A stretch of 64,000 nucleotides of DNA, taken from assembly GCA_023213395.1 (NCBI GenBank), contig CM041465.1:172863741-172927740 (forward strand), written 5' to 3'. Positions 12,151 to 22,339 of this stretch are shown here, one piece after another. The DNA is from Cycas panzhihuaensis. Taxonomy: Eukaryota > Cycadophyta. Made by a program: the position numbers and the translations under genes. How positions within the stretch are numbered: the stretch's first letter is position 1; each line of letters begins with the position of its first letter. The notes under the pieces are model-generated. The model ran no database searches and was not told the DNA's origin. It saw nothing but the letters and a program-made list of their open reading frames with translations.

Positions 12151-12806
12151 GTGTGACCATCTTTTTGCCTTACCTATTAATATTTCAGTATGCACACTAA
12201 CATTCAATAGACAAGATGGCATAGAAAATATGGAGCACAAAAACCAATTACATTTAACAAGAGGCCTTGCATCTAGTCCTCTCACAACCAGATGCAGATC
12301 AAGATAGGGTACAAAAAGCCGCAGTACAGGCAGCTAACAGCACAAAAGGGAGACTCCTCACGCACTCAAATCTATCCCTTTCCCTTCCAAATACGATTAT
12401 AAATACATCTTTATAGTTATAACTACTTTTATTCCTTGAGCAGTTCCACAACCATTTCTATCCTTTCTTCCCTATGAATTACACTATAATTAATACATCC
12501 AGTCATATTCTTAACCACCCAGGTTGTACTTGCGACTGATCTAGTCGCATCTACACTGGTACGATTACACCTGGGATTGATCTGGTCGCACCTGCAATTG
12601 GTCTGATCGCACCTGCAATTGGTCTGGTCGCACCTGTAGCTGATTTGGTCGCACCTGCACTAGTCCTATCGCACCTACGACTGATCTGGTTGCACTTGCA
12701 CTGGTCCGGTCGTACTTGCACTCGTCCGGTTGCACCTGTGGCTGGTCCAATCGCACCTGCAACTAGTCTGGTCGCACCTGCGGTTGGTTTGATTTATCTG
12801 CACACA
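12151..12806 (-). repeat. 3' LTR of G1 (left copy)
   Basis: This 656-bp LTR pairs with 20826-21479 (654 bp). Shared landmarks are CTTACC[TC]ATTAATATTTCAGTATGCA at the left, the AACTACTTTTATTCCTTG block, and a tandem repeat array before the CACACA end. Being the left copy of a minus-strand element, it is the 3' LTR. Confidence 0.9.
12532..12790. repeat. 20-bp tandem repeat array in the G1 3' LTR
   Basis: About a dozen units of roughly 20 bp, with consensus near GGTCGCACCTGCACTGGTCC, follow each other with substitutions. Both strands are open through the array because a 20-bp unit shifts frame in a regular way. The array lies in the promoter-distal end of the plus-strand view, that is, near the 5' edge (U3) of the LTR in the element's own direction. 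Confidence 0.85.
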
Positions 12807-12816
12807 TCTCTCTCAC
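12807..12816 (-). other. Polypurine tract of G1
   Basis: On the minus strand GTGAGAGAGA sits immediately before the 3' LTR start TGTGTGCAG. Such a purine run primes plus-strand DNA synthesis during reverse transcription. Confidence 0.65.
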
Positions 12817-13242
12817 AGCCTTTTAAACGAGTGACCTCACTCGTTCAAAATTTCAAAATTTCTGCTACCTCCTCTACCTTCTCTCCTCCAAAATTGACTA
12901 CTTAATTTCTCTTTTTCTGGGCCTCTTTTATTTTCATTCTTTCTTACCGAATAAATTCCAAATTCGGTTTTACTATTTGAGGTGGCAAGTTTAAACCCCT
13001 TTGCTTGACATATTCATAGAGAAGAGCTACATCTCGAAGAGCATCCAGATGTAGAAGTGTTAATTTTTCTCTTGTATGCAGCTGATCAATTTCTTATAAC
13101 AACTCTACATTCATCCTTTGGGTAGTTTTTAGTTCTAAATGATATGCTCTCATTTGCTGCCATAACTCCAAACAATGTTGTGATTCCTCATTTGATTTAA
13201 GTATCCAGGCTCCAAGATGATGAAATACCAGCTGTAAATCCT

Positions 13243-14436
13243 CTAGAATACTTTGATCAATTTTTTTTTAGACCGTTGTAACTGTGGTGATACTTCATTG
13301 ACATCATCCACCCATTGCAATATGAAATTCTTCAAAGCCTCTAACTTCTTCGTTATTTCTTGTAACCGCTGCTCCAACCAGTTAATCCACTGCGTTTCTA
13401 ACGGAAATTGCCTAGTTCTGTTTTCTAATTCTCTTACCAGCTGCCTAGTTACCTGAGCCAAAAATGAAGTTCTCCAATTGGATACATCCTGTGGATCACA
13501 ATCCATAGGATTCAATCCTTCCTCCAATATTTCTTTATCTACATTATTGATAATCTCTTGTTTACGTTTCTCCTGTGCCATCTTTATTCTTTTCTGTCTT
13601 TCAACTTGATCCTCTACAGATTTACCTGCACAACACTGCTGCTAGCTCTCTTTGTTCCCTTCGTCTACTTTTCTTTTTCCTTGTCTGACTTATTCCTTTT
13701 TTACCTCGTCTCGTGACATTTCCTATTCTTTTATCTCTGTTACCTGCTTCTCCATTTCCAATAGTTGATACTGCTTTTGAAGCCATATTTCAACCTTGTT
13801 TTGTATCTCTATCCATCTTGAATCATTTTTATCAATGCTGGTCCAACAAGCTAATCACGCCTGCCCTTCTTTCAGTTTTGGTGATTCCAAGTCTAGACAT
13901 TGACCAAACAAGAAGCCTTGTATTAAGGTAACATGATAAAATGTAACTAATTTTGTCGTCTCCTGAATAGTTTGCAGATCCTGCTCGAATCTTTGGCTTA
14001 CAAGGTTTGCCCAGTTATACTGGGTGTCTTTAGACACCCAATTGATCATTGTTCTTAAATTTGTAAGGACATATAAACTCTTTTGCGTCAAAATCACCTT
14101 GGTAAAAATGAAGTGTGCCAAAAACCTTTTCTCTGGTGACTAGATCCCTTCGATGTGAATTCCTGAGCTAGAGACTTCTTTTGGATTCGCCCCCAACTGC
14201 TTTGCCACTTCTTCCTTTGATATTTGCGTATTGCGTTTAATTGGTTCTCTTGTATTTGGTAACCCTGTCATAGCTGAAATTGCCTCGGCCAAGATATCTA
14301 ATATCTTCGGCCAGGCGGATATTAGTGAAGTTATAGTATTTAAAAATTTAATTGAACAAGGAAATTTACCTACTAATACATATCTTTCGAACCCTGCATC
14401 AATCATTGATTTTTTTCTACTGTCCTTATCCTTCAT
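13243..14436 (-). pseudogene. G1 extra ORF after integrase
   Basis: Three open segments on the minus strand (14436-14140, 14121-13855, 13581-13243) form one coding stretch after integrase and before the 3' LTR. The first has a hydrophobic helix-like part (ITSLISAWPKILDILAEAI), the second WVSKDTQYNWANLVSQRF, and the third is a charged coiled-coil-like tail (LEQRLQEITKKLEALKNF). G0 has a comparable ORF at 25860-26760 in the same position. Athila elements carry an ORF here that has been called envelope-like; no signal peptide or fusion peptide is evident, so I do not claim an envelope role. Confidence 0.6.
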
Positions 14437-14880
14437 TTGCCACCATCCATCCCGAATGCAAGGATCGTCGTTTTCTCAAAATATGATGTTCTTCGTCATC
14501 CTTGCTCGCGTCCCTGTTTCTGATTCCTAATTCCTACTTTATCTTGTGAGTGCTAAGGCTCTTGTACGATGTCCTATCAGATTATTATACCTGTCTTTTC
14601 CGCTCGTTGTGGCTCATTATTACCGATGGTGGTCGCACCAACTTTTGTACGCCCCATAATCTTGGCGATTGATTAACAACCGCCACCATTTTTCATTATT
14701 TCACCCGTTGTTTAAATTAATCACTTTGTTTAATCACATCATTATCTCAAACGGGTACCATCGTCTGACTTGACAATCTATCCCATTGGTTTTTATGCTT
14801 TTTTTTTTTTTTTTTTTTTAATACCTATACAATTTTATTCTACTACCATTGATGAGCTTTGTCAATGGTTTACCATCTAA
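14437..14880. other. G1 spacer between integrase and extra ORF
   Basis: No coding segment recognised. It includes a run of about 20 T at 14800-14820 and is otherwise AT-rich. It separates the integrase C-terminus from the extra ORF. Confidence 0.5.
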
Positions 14881-16086
14881 CTACTCCATTTTTACAGCTC
14901 TGTTTTCATAAATATGGTTTACCCTATAAGGTGCTAGCCATCTAATTTTCATTTTCCTAGGTTTTATTCTAAACTTACTATTATACAATAACACTAAATC
15001 ATTTACCTTATACTCTAAGACCTTTAAATGTCGATTGTGCCATGCCTTTCTTCTTCTTTTCTCTATTTGTAATTCCCATAAAGCCCTGGCACGTTCTTCA
15101 TCTAGTCTCAATAACTAGAGCAATCGCTGATCGTATGAGCCTTTCGCTTCCAGTCTTAATTACTACGCCACTCGAAGACTTTCCACCTGAAATTCAAGAG
15201 GGACCACTGCTTCTAATCCATATACCAATTGAAAGGGTGTATGCTTATGAAGCCTTTTCGTCATGGTTCTATCAGCCCCATAGGATTGAATATAACTTGT
15301 CTGCCCAGTAGGTACGTTTTGCATTACAAATTTTTGTTAAAACAATTTTTAAAATTTTGTTGGTGCTTTCCACCTACCTGTTTACTCTTGGATAATAAGG
15401 TGAGGATTTGCCATGTTGTATCAAAAATTCTGTTGCCAGATGTTTAATAGTTTGATTCAGAAAACTCCCCCCCTTGATTCGATACTATTTCTAATAGGCA
15501 ACTGAATCGCACTATAATCATTTCATATAGAAAACGAGCAGTGCTCCTGGTGTCACATGTCTTCATAGGTTTGGCCTCTGTTCATTTTGTCAAGAAATCA
15601 ATTGCCACTAAAATGTATCTGGCATTGGTTCCTTTTGCAGGAGGGCTGATAGGTCCTACAAAGTCCAGTCCCCATTTTTCAAATGGGGCTCAAGCTAATA
15701 TGGAGTGCAATGGTAGAAAATTTCTTTGAAGGCTTACCTATTCGTTGACATACATCACAAATTCTAACCCATTTTTCTGAGTCTTCGAACAGTGTTGGAC
15801 ACCATAGGCTTGCTGATAATATCTTCTATGCAGTGGCTTCACTTCCATGATGCGTTGATGCTGCCCCCTCATGGGCTTCTCGAAGCATAGCCTGCACCTC
15901 ATGTTCAAGTATGGACCTCCTCAATATTTCATTAGGTCCCATCCTATACAACATTCCTCCTATCAATTGAAATGGAAAGGCTTTGTTAATAAAACTCTTT
16001 CTTTTCATCCTATCCAATCCTCGTGGCGTTTGTCCTGTTGATAGATATTCTGCAATACCTTCATACCATGGGGGAACAACTTCCAC
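14881..16086 (-). pseudogene. int: G1 integrase
   Basis: The minus strand carries an H2C2 zinc-binding region at about 15990-15740 (HEGAAS-HHGSEAT then ICDVCQRIGK), followed by a badly broken catalytic core and a C-terminal domain at 15111-14881 (LEYKVNDLVLLYNSKF, then KIRWLAPYRVN). The corresponding G0 text is KEGDQVLLYDSKF and KMRWLGPYIAEK. Integrase inserts the cDNA into host chromosomes. Stops and frameshifts occur throughout the core, so no active enzyme can result. No chromodomain is present at the C-terminus. Confidence 0.75.
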
Positions 16087-17470
16087 TAAAAATAATTTAC
16101 AATCTGGAAAATCATCTAAAACCCCTGTTGTCGCTTCTCCTTCCTGAACTCTCTATAGTTGGTCTGGTACAATGTGTTTTTCACCCTTTTTCACTATAAT
16201 ATTGAACATAAATTCTTGGAAAAGCATCAACAAACGACTCATTCTCCCTTGTAGGATTGGTTTATTAATTAAATATTGCAAAGCCTGATGATCCATGAAA
16301 AACACGAAAGGATTAGCTAATAAATAATGCCTAAACTTTTGTAAGGCATATATCATGTCTAATCCTTCTCTTTCCGCAACCATGTAGTTACGTTCTGCAG
16401 AAGTTAACTTCCTACTTGCAAAAGCAATGGGAAGGTCCTCTTTTTCATTTGCCGGCTATGCCAAAACACATCCAATAGCATATAACAAAGCATCCACATG
16501 AACGTGGAATGGCTTATTCCAATCTGAAATTTTCAATGTAGGAGCTTCCACTATCTTCTTTTTCAAAACATCAAATGCCAATTATTGCTTCAACGTCCAT
16601 TTCCAAGCCACTACTTTTTTTAATAGTGATTCTAAGGGGTAAGCAATTCCGGCATAACCCCGTATAAATTTACGATAATACCGAGTCATTCCTAAAAGTC
16701 CTTTCAAAATTTCCACATTTTGTGGATTTGGAAACTTTAGGATGATTTCAACTTTGGTTGGGTCAATCAACAGTCCTTCCTTTGTCACTATGTACCCCAA
16801 CAATGATCCGAATGGTACCATAAAGGTACATTTCTCTAGATTTAGGCACAATTGACTTTTCCTGCAGATTTCTAACATTAATTTCAACTGAGTTAGATGG
16901 TTTTTAAGCAGGCTGTATATGGTCCAATCATCAAGGAAAACTTCTACTATCTTTCTTATCATTTCTTGGAAGATGTTCAAGATTATTCTCTAGAAAGTAG
17001 CGGGTGCATTAGTGAGCCCGAAGTTCATTACTCTATATGCATACGTACCCCACTCTGTTACAAACGTTGTCTTGGATTGATCCTCAAGAGCTATTCGAAC
17101 TTGATTATAGCCATTGAACCCATCAGTAAAAGATAGCACCTCATGTCCGACCACCTTTTCCAACACATCTTCTATAAAAGGGATTGGAAATGGATTTTTT
17201 TTTTGTGGCTTTATTTAAAGCCCTATAATCTACACATATCCGTAGTTTCCTATTCTTTTTTGGAACAACCACTACCAGACTTGCCCATTCACTATTTTCT
17301 ACTTCAAATATATATCCTGCTTCTAAACGTTTGTCCAATTTTGCCTTTACTTGCTCTTTGTATCTGGGGTTCATTTGGTAGGGTCTGTCTTACTGGCTTG
17401 GTGTTTTCTAGTAACTCAATCTTATGCTCTCCGAATTCTGGAGGGATTCCTTTGAGGTCCTTATAGGACC
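16087..17470 (-). pseudogene. pol: G1 reverse transcriptase and RNase H
   Basis: Minus-strand segments 17374-17141 (WASLVVVVPKKNRKLRICVD), 16980-16582 with the polymerase box FLDDWTIYS (FLDD at 16938-16927), and 16383-16153 with the RNase H motif FFMDHQALQYL cover the reverse transcriptase palm, the connection and RNase H. It copies element RNA to DNA and removes the RNA strand. The FLDD box, with Trp after it, is shared with G0. Frameshifts between segments and several stops inactivate the gene. Confidence 0.85.
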
Positions 17471-18092
17471 AAGCAAAGACATCTTTATATTCTATATAGA
17501 GTTCTGTTGCTTTTTGTATTACTTCCGATTCCTAGTAGTCTCTGATGGCTATCATCCTGGGATCTTTTTCTGATCCAACGTTGGGCCTATGAACCCTTTC
17601 CCATATAGCTATATAGTCCTCAACATGCTGCTTAGGATCTTTTTTGAACATAGGAATTTGATCTTCTAAATTTTGAAATCGAGTCAAGAATAAATTTTTC
17701 AAATCTACCAAGTCAGAAAACTGATTCTGGTGTGCTCTAAACCATGCCAGAGCTTGTCCAGATAGAGTCAAAACAAACAAATGCAACCAATCATCTCTTT
17801 TATCATTAAAAATTTCAGCAAAAGTTTTTACATGATTTTTTGCTCCCCCTCTTTTACCCCAATATTGAGGTAACTCCTCAATTTTCTTTATGTTACCTAT
17901 TTGTTTTTCTTCCTAGGTTGCTTGATTTGAAGTTTGTCCAGCTTCCATCACGTCCTCTGAATCGTCCTTGCATAACTCTAGGTGGTAACAGTTTGTTATT
18001 TTTGCTCCTATTTCCTCCCATGCTGTTTGCAACCAATCTAGCATATATGTTGATGAGGCTTTGCTTGGAAGATGAGGTGGAGTTTTCAAGGC
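17471..18092 (-). pseudogene. G1 second gag-like domain between protease and RT
   Basis: Minus-strand 17840-17532 encodes DDWLHLFVLTLSGQALAWF followed by DLKNLFLTRFQNLEDQIPMF and a helical tail. This is the Retrotrans_gag core pattern (hydrophobic helix, Gly-xAla-xx-Trp, spaced Leu/Phe, RF). It is distinct from the true gag of G1 at 20737-19540. It sits between the protease and the start of reverse transcriptase (YKDVFAWSYKDLKGIPPEF at about 17500). G0 has a domain of the same type at the same place. A helper capsid-like role is speculation. Confidence 0.62.
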
Positions 18093-18600
18093 CTAGAATG
18101 CTATTTTTGAGTAGGGACTTATAGTAGTTGTTGGAGTGGCTGTTGTAGTAGATGTTGTATCCACATCTTCCACCTTCTCAATTTGAGGGTCATCCAAATA
18201 GAGGGGAAGTACCACTTTCTTTCTTATTGCATGTAAAGTGAACGTTAGTCTTCCCCAATCCTGTAAGGCCTTAATTGCCAATAGCCAAGGTCTTCCCAAT
18301 AATGTTGGATAGGTTTTTTGATGATTTTGCATCCTTATTACTGCGAAGTCTAAATAGACTGAAATGCTTGCAACTTCTACTGGCATATTCAATAGAGTCC
18401 CCATTGGTCTCACCTGCAACTAATTTGCTAATCTTATGGCATAATCTGGGGAAACCATTTCAGGCCTTCCCAGGGAGATCCATGTTGTTTCAGGGAGTAC
18501 ATTCACTCCCGATCCACCATCCACAATAGTTTTGCAAATTGTTGTTCCAAGAAGAGTCATTGGAACTCTGGGATCGATGGAATCAGTCTTCAAGCCTAGT
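18093..18600 (-). pseudogene. pro: G1 aspartic protease
   Basis: On the minus strand the frame ending at 18420 contains TIVDGGSGVNVLPETTW, the catalytic D-x-G motif, and the frame 18419-18093 contains LLGRPWLLAIKALQ, the second conserved strand (G-x-PWL). The stop between the frames and a Thr/Ser-poor linker break it. Function and family are as for G0 protease; here the residue after Asp is Gly. Confidence 0.75.
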
Positions 18601-19345
18601 AGTACTTGTTTCTCAATATGATCTAGTATCACTTGTTGGAAGTATCCTACCTCCCACCATCTAAAGACAACAACAATGGGAATTGAAATTCCCAATTCCA
18701 TTACAAGATCCTTCACTTCTTGCAGCCTCTGCCAAGGATTTTTCTCTGATTGTTCACCCCAAAGGGTCGTTCTTCTTTGATATACTTGCCCCTTGTATCT
18801 ATTTGCTTGATTTATTTCTTCTTGCTGGACTGCCTTTGTTGCTTTCCATAGGGCTTGTACTGCTTCTTGTAGTCTCCTTTTCTCTAATACTGGATCCAAA
18901 AAGCTCTCCACTACTGGCGTGGAAGTTGTCTTTCCACTTCTCCTTTGCACATATGCTGGTTGTTCCCCATCTAGTATTTTTGTTGCCAGATTGGAAGTTT
19001 GTATTTTGGAACCAAGATTTTTAGGGCAATTCACCCATTCGTGGTCTGTTGGACCACACTCTCCACAAATATAGTCTCCTTCGTACTTTTGTAATGGATA
19101 GTCTGTCTGATAATGACCCCATCTAGAGCATAAATGACACTGTACCGGTTTTGTTTTTCCTTTATATTGTTTAAAGGAATTTTGCTCAATTTTTTGATAA
19201 AAGGAATCTCGCACTTCATTTCTTGGTGTCCTATGATAACACTCCTAGGTGTTATGATTATTTCGTCTGCATATTTCACACCATTTCTTTTTTGGAAACT
19301 ATGGATGCTCATTTTTGAGATGTCCAGCTTGTCCACAAGGTGGAG
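18601..19345 (-). pseudogene. gag: G1 gag C-terminus with zinc knuckles
   Basis: The 264-codon minus frame 19214-18420 opens with two knuckles, CHLCSRWGHYQTDY (last Cys changed to Tyr) and CGECGPTDHEWVNC, then a Gln- and Lys-rich linker running into protease without a stop. In another frame at 19345-19230 two more degenerate knuckles are readable (a CPPPC form, and CEICRRNNHNT followed by a stop and EC). So this gag, like G0 and G4, had about four knuckles. They bind element RNA. Confidence 0.72.
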
Positions 19346-19539
19346 GGCACCATACTTTTTCCCGTGTCTTTTCCAATTTTAATCTGGTTACTTTAGTTCT
19401 CAACCTTTCAATCTCCTGGTTTTGCTGATTTGTTGCAGGAAGCAAGGTAGAAGGCTACTGCTTTAACATTTCAATCTCTTTTTTTAATGCTTCTAACTCA
19501 AAATTTGTTCCCCACTGAGAAAGATTTGCTGATGCTTGG

Positions 19540-20737
19540 GCATCTGAAATCCTGGCTATAGGTACCCCATTTTGATTTGATTTTTAAATCTTAGAGCTAA
19601 GTCTTTTACTTGCTCATAATTATTTAATGGATGCAAAGTGACTTTCTCCTTTAGGTAGGGCAACAATCCTTGGACAAAATATTTCAAGGATAACATAGGA
19701 TTCATAGGAATTGCAAGATCCATTTTAATCGTAATGATTCTTAATCTACCATCAAAGTCATTAATAGACTCACCTGGTATCTGCCTGATTTCTTCCAAGC
19801 CCTGAAAAATTGCCATTGGATCCCATAGCCTTTGGAACCTATCCAAGAATTGTGTCTGAATCACCTCCCATATTTGATTGGCTGTTGAAATATAGTGTTA
19901 TCAGGCTATTGCGACTCCTCTTAATGTTGAAAAAAATTGAGCCTTGATCTATTTAGGATCCCAAATTCTCTTTATTTTTAACATATTGGAAAAGAGGGCT
20001 AAATGGTTCCCTGGGTCACCTAAGCCATCAAACTGTAGGTGCCCAAATATGGCATCATTCTAAATGATCACATATGGAGGGTTCACCTAGTTTCCCCCTA
20101 CCGTATGTCCTTGCATTACATTCACCAGTCCCGCTAAACTTGGGCAACTTTGTGAATTCTTGTTTGTAGTCCCCGTCAGAACTACTGAACTTGTCCCTCC
20201 TCCTGTAGGGTTTATTGTATTAGGGGGAGTAACATTTGTACTTTCTGGATTTCCACCTGAGAATAATGTACTAGAAATTATTTTTGCCATTTTGTTAAAC
20301 AATGGATTCAAAACATGAGAGTGAGAATCCCTAATCTCCAGAATATGGCAGTCCCATCCTGCCGCAGTGGCGTTGTAAACTTCAAATCTTGCCGATCTTC
20401 TTTCTTCTAGGCTTGCTTATATATCTTTTTCTTCTTCCAGGGCTTCGTCCTTTATGCACTTTGGCCAAGTTTCTGCTTGATCTTCCTCACTTCCTTTCCA
20501 GGTTTCTGCTAAGGATTGTTCTCCTATCTCCTCTTTCTCCCCGCTTTAATCTTCCCATTTTCTTGGGGTCAAACTTTCCTCCTGTCTGCCCTCTGCAGGT
20601 TGTCTTCTTCTTACCTGCTTCCTCTCCATGGGTTCCTTAGGTTTGCAGGTCACTTCTTGCAATTTTTCTATTTCCCAGCGTTGGCTTCGCTCCTATCATG
20701 TCTCTACTTTCCTCATAGAGTTCACTCTTGGTGGCAT
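19540..20737 (-). pseudogene. gag: G1 gag N-terminus and capsid core
   Basis: The start is placed at minus-strand ATG 20737-20735 (Met-Pro-Pro-Arg), matching the MPP start of G0 and G4. After a broken basic and glutamate-rich part comes 20311-20087, a Ser/Thr/Asn/Pro-rich segment, and then the Retrotrans_gag core at 19864-19556 with the tail YVQGLLPYLKEKVTLHPL, like the FVRGLNEKLRSMMHAHPL of G0. Several stops interrupt it. Confidence 0.72.
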
Positions 20738-20808
20738 GGACAAAGCCCCCCCGTTTTTTTTAATTCCTCATTCTTGAACACTCATCTTTCTCCTCCTATG
20801 TTTGGATA

Positions 20809-20825
20809 GCCGGCAACGGAACCAA
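20809..20825 (-). other. Primer-binding site of G1, tRNA-Asp-like
   Basis: On the minus strand TTGGTTCCGTTGCCGGC follows the 5' LTR directly. Of the primer sites in the window it is the closest to the tRNA-Asp site, with TT in place of CG after TGG. Confidence 0.7.
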
Positions 20826-21479
20826 TGTGCACCCATCTTTCTGCCTTACCCATTAATATTTCAGTATGCAGACTAACATTCAACAAATAAGATGGCACAG
20901 AAAATATGGAGCACAAAAACCAATTCCATTTAACAGGACGCCCTGTGTCTAGTCCTCTCACAACTAGACGTAGGGCAAGATAGGGTACAAAAAGCTACAG
21001 TACAGGTGGCTAGCAACACAAAAGGGAGACTCCTCATGCTCAAATTTGTCCCTTTTCCTTCTGAATACGACTATAAATACATCTTTATAGTTATAACTAC
21101 TTTTATTCCTTGGGCAGTTCCACAACCATTTCTATCCTTTCTTCCCTATAAATTACACTATAATTAATACATCAAGTCATATTCTTAACAAGCCAGGCCG
21201 TACTTGTGACTGATTTGGTCGCATCTGCACTAGTCCAGTCGCACCTGCAATTGATCTGGTCACACCTGCACTGGTTTGGTCGCACTTGCGACTGATTTGG
21301 TTGCACCTGCACTGGTCCGATTGCACCTGTAGCTGATCTGGTGGCACCTGCACTGGTCCGGTCACACCTGCGGCTAGTTTGATCACACCTACACTGGTCC
21401 GGCTGCACCTGTAACTGGTCTAGTTGCACTTGCAACTAGTTTGGTCACACCTGTGGCTGGTCTAATTTATTTGCACACA
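20826..21479 (-). repeat. 5' LTR of G1 (right copy)
   Basis: This copy pairs with 12151-12806. It ends at CACACA (21474-21479), then the right target duplication AAAAT. By eye it differs from the left copy mainly by C-to-T and G-to-A type changes. Confidence 0.9.
21196..21470. repeat. 20-bp tandem repeat array in the G1 5' LTR
   Basis: This is the partner of the array at 12532-12790, with about 13 units near GGTCGCACCTGCACTGGTCC. Individual units differ between the two LTRs both by substitutions and in order, so repeats seem to have diverged or exchanged after insertion. Confidence 0.85.
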
Positions 21480-22339
21480 AAAATATCCTTGGAGACTCAG
21501 GTTTAGGAAACAAGATTACCATTCCTCAGGAAAGAAATCATAAAACATACATTGGAGACTATGTAAAACTTTTTTATGGAGACCAATTATACAGAACCAC
21601 CCACTTGATATATTGTATAGAATATTGGTTGGAAGAGGGAAACCTCAATAAAATTCAATGGGAATTAGATCTGGTGTTAACATTACGAGGGATTGCATGG
21701 TATTGGTACTTAGCCCACCAAACCACCTTAAAAAATTGGAAGGAATTACAAACCGCCTTTAGAATTCGATTCGAACCTCTCAAACAATCAAACATCCTGT
21801 TGTTTTATGTAGGAGATTGCCCAAGTAAACATATTAAGAGATGCAAGCAGGAGTGGATATTTCTAAGTTTGTCTAGGAAGATTTGGGGTAATCTTTTCTA
21901 CCATACCCTAGGCCAAGTTCCAAAAAATTGGTTTGTGGGAAAAGAACAAAACCTAGACATGACATGGAGCAACCTGAAGAAGTCATTCATAAAAACATTT
22001 TCGCATATGTCAGACAATAGGAAAATTGACAAAACACTCAAAACAATCAGAAAGCTAAGTATAAAATTAGAGTAGAAAACAATATCATCAACACGTAGAA
22101 AAGAAAGCAAGGAATCAGAGGATGAAAAAGAAGAAAACCACAACTATCCTATAGAATTTATAGAAATCAACTATGGCCAAAGAAAAATTGAAGACACCCC
22201 TGCACATCATGTGGATGAGCAAAGGGGCATTGAAATGATAAAAGTAAAAACAACCAAAACCAATATAGGAAGCGAAGAAGATCCAAAAAACATATGAATA
22301 GGGAATTATTGGGGTGACCAAATCGTGGCACAAGCCAAA
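21480..22339 (+). pseudogene. G0 second gag-like domain between protease and RT
   Basis: The open run 21605-22075 encodes two successive gag-like cores. The first is LDLVLTLRGIAWYWYLA followed by LKNWKELQTAFRIRF; the second is LGQVPKNWF followed by TWSNLKKSFIKTF. Each has the Trp followed by a spaced basic/aromatic helix typical of Retrotrans_gag. The true G0 gag core is 12 kb upstream in the interrupted element, before protease, so this is an additional domain. It continues through acidic linker into reverse transcriptase (FEEFHDAFTWCYKDLKGI at about 22350). The equivalent G1 domain is at 17840-17532. Function unknown. Confidence 0.62.

Larger units (their letters stand above)
12151..21479 (-). 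mobile_element. Ty3/gypsy LTR element G1, minus strand, Athila/Tat-like
   Basis: A 9.3-kb relative of G0 inserted in the opposite direction inside G0. Both LTRs start TGTG and end CACACA on the plus strand, and the flanking 5-mers AAAGT and AAAAT agree at four of five positions. In the minus direction the order is primer site (20825-20809), gag, protease, second gag-like domain, reverse transcriptase, RNase H, integrase, extra ORF and polypurine tract. The order, the MPP start, the knuckle number and the FLDDWT polymerase box match G0, so the two belong to one lineage, although LTR sequences differ. Numerous stops and frameshifts make it defective. Confidence 0.9.

Noticed and set aside
12565-12905. 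Repetitive Val/Gln/Arg or Val-Ala-Pro proteins on both strands
   Set aside because: They are translations of the 20-bp tandem array in the G1 LTR.
14800-14820. Poly-T run as a poly(A) tail of a minus-strand LINE or SINE
   Set aside because: It lies inside G1 between integrase and the extra ORF, with no LINE or SINE body or target duplication beside it.
12151-21479. Many plus-strand ORFs of 60-113 codons
   Set aside because: They are antisense shadows of the minus-strand gag and pol of G1.
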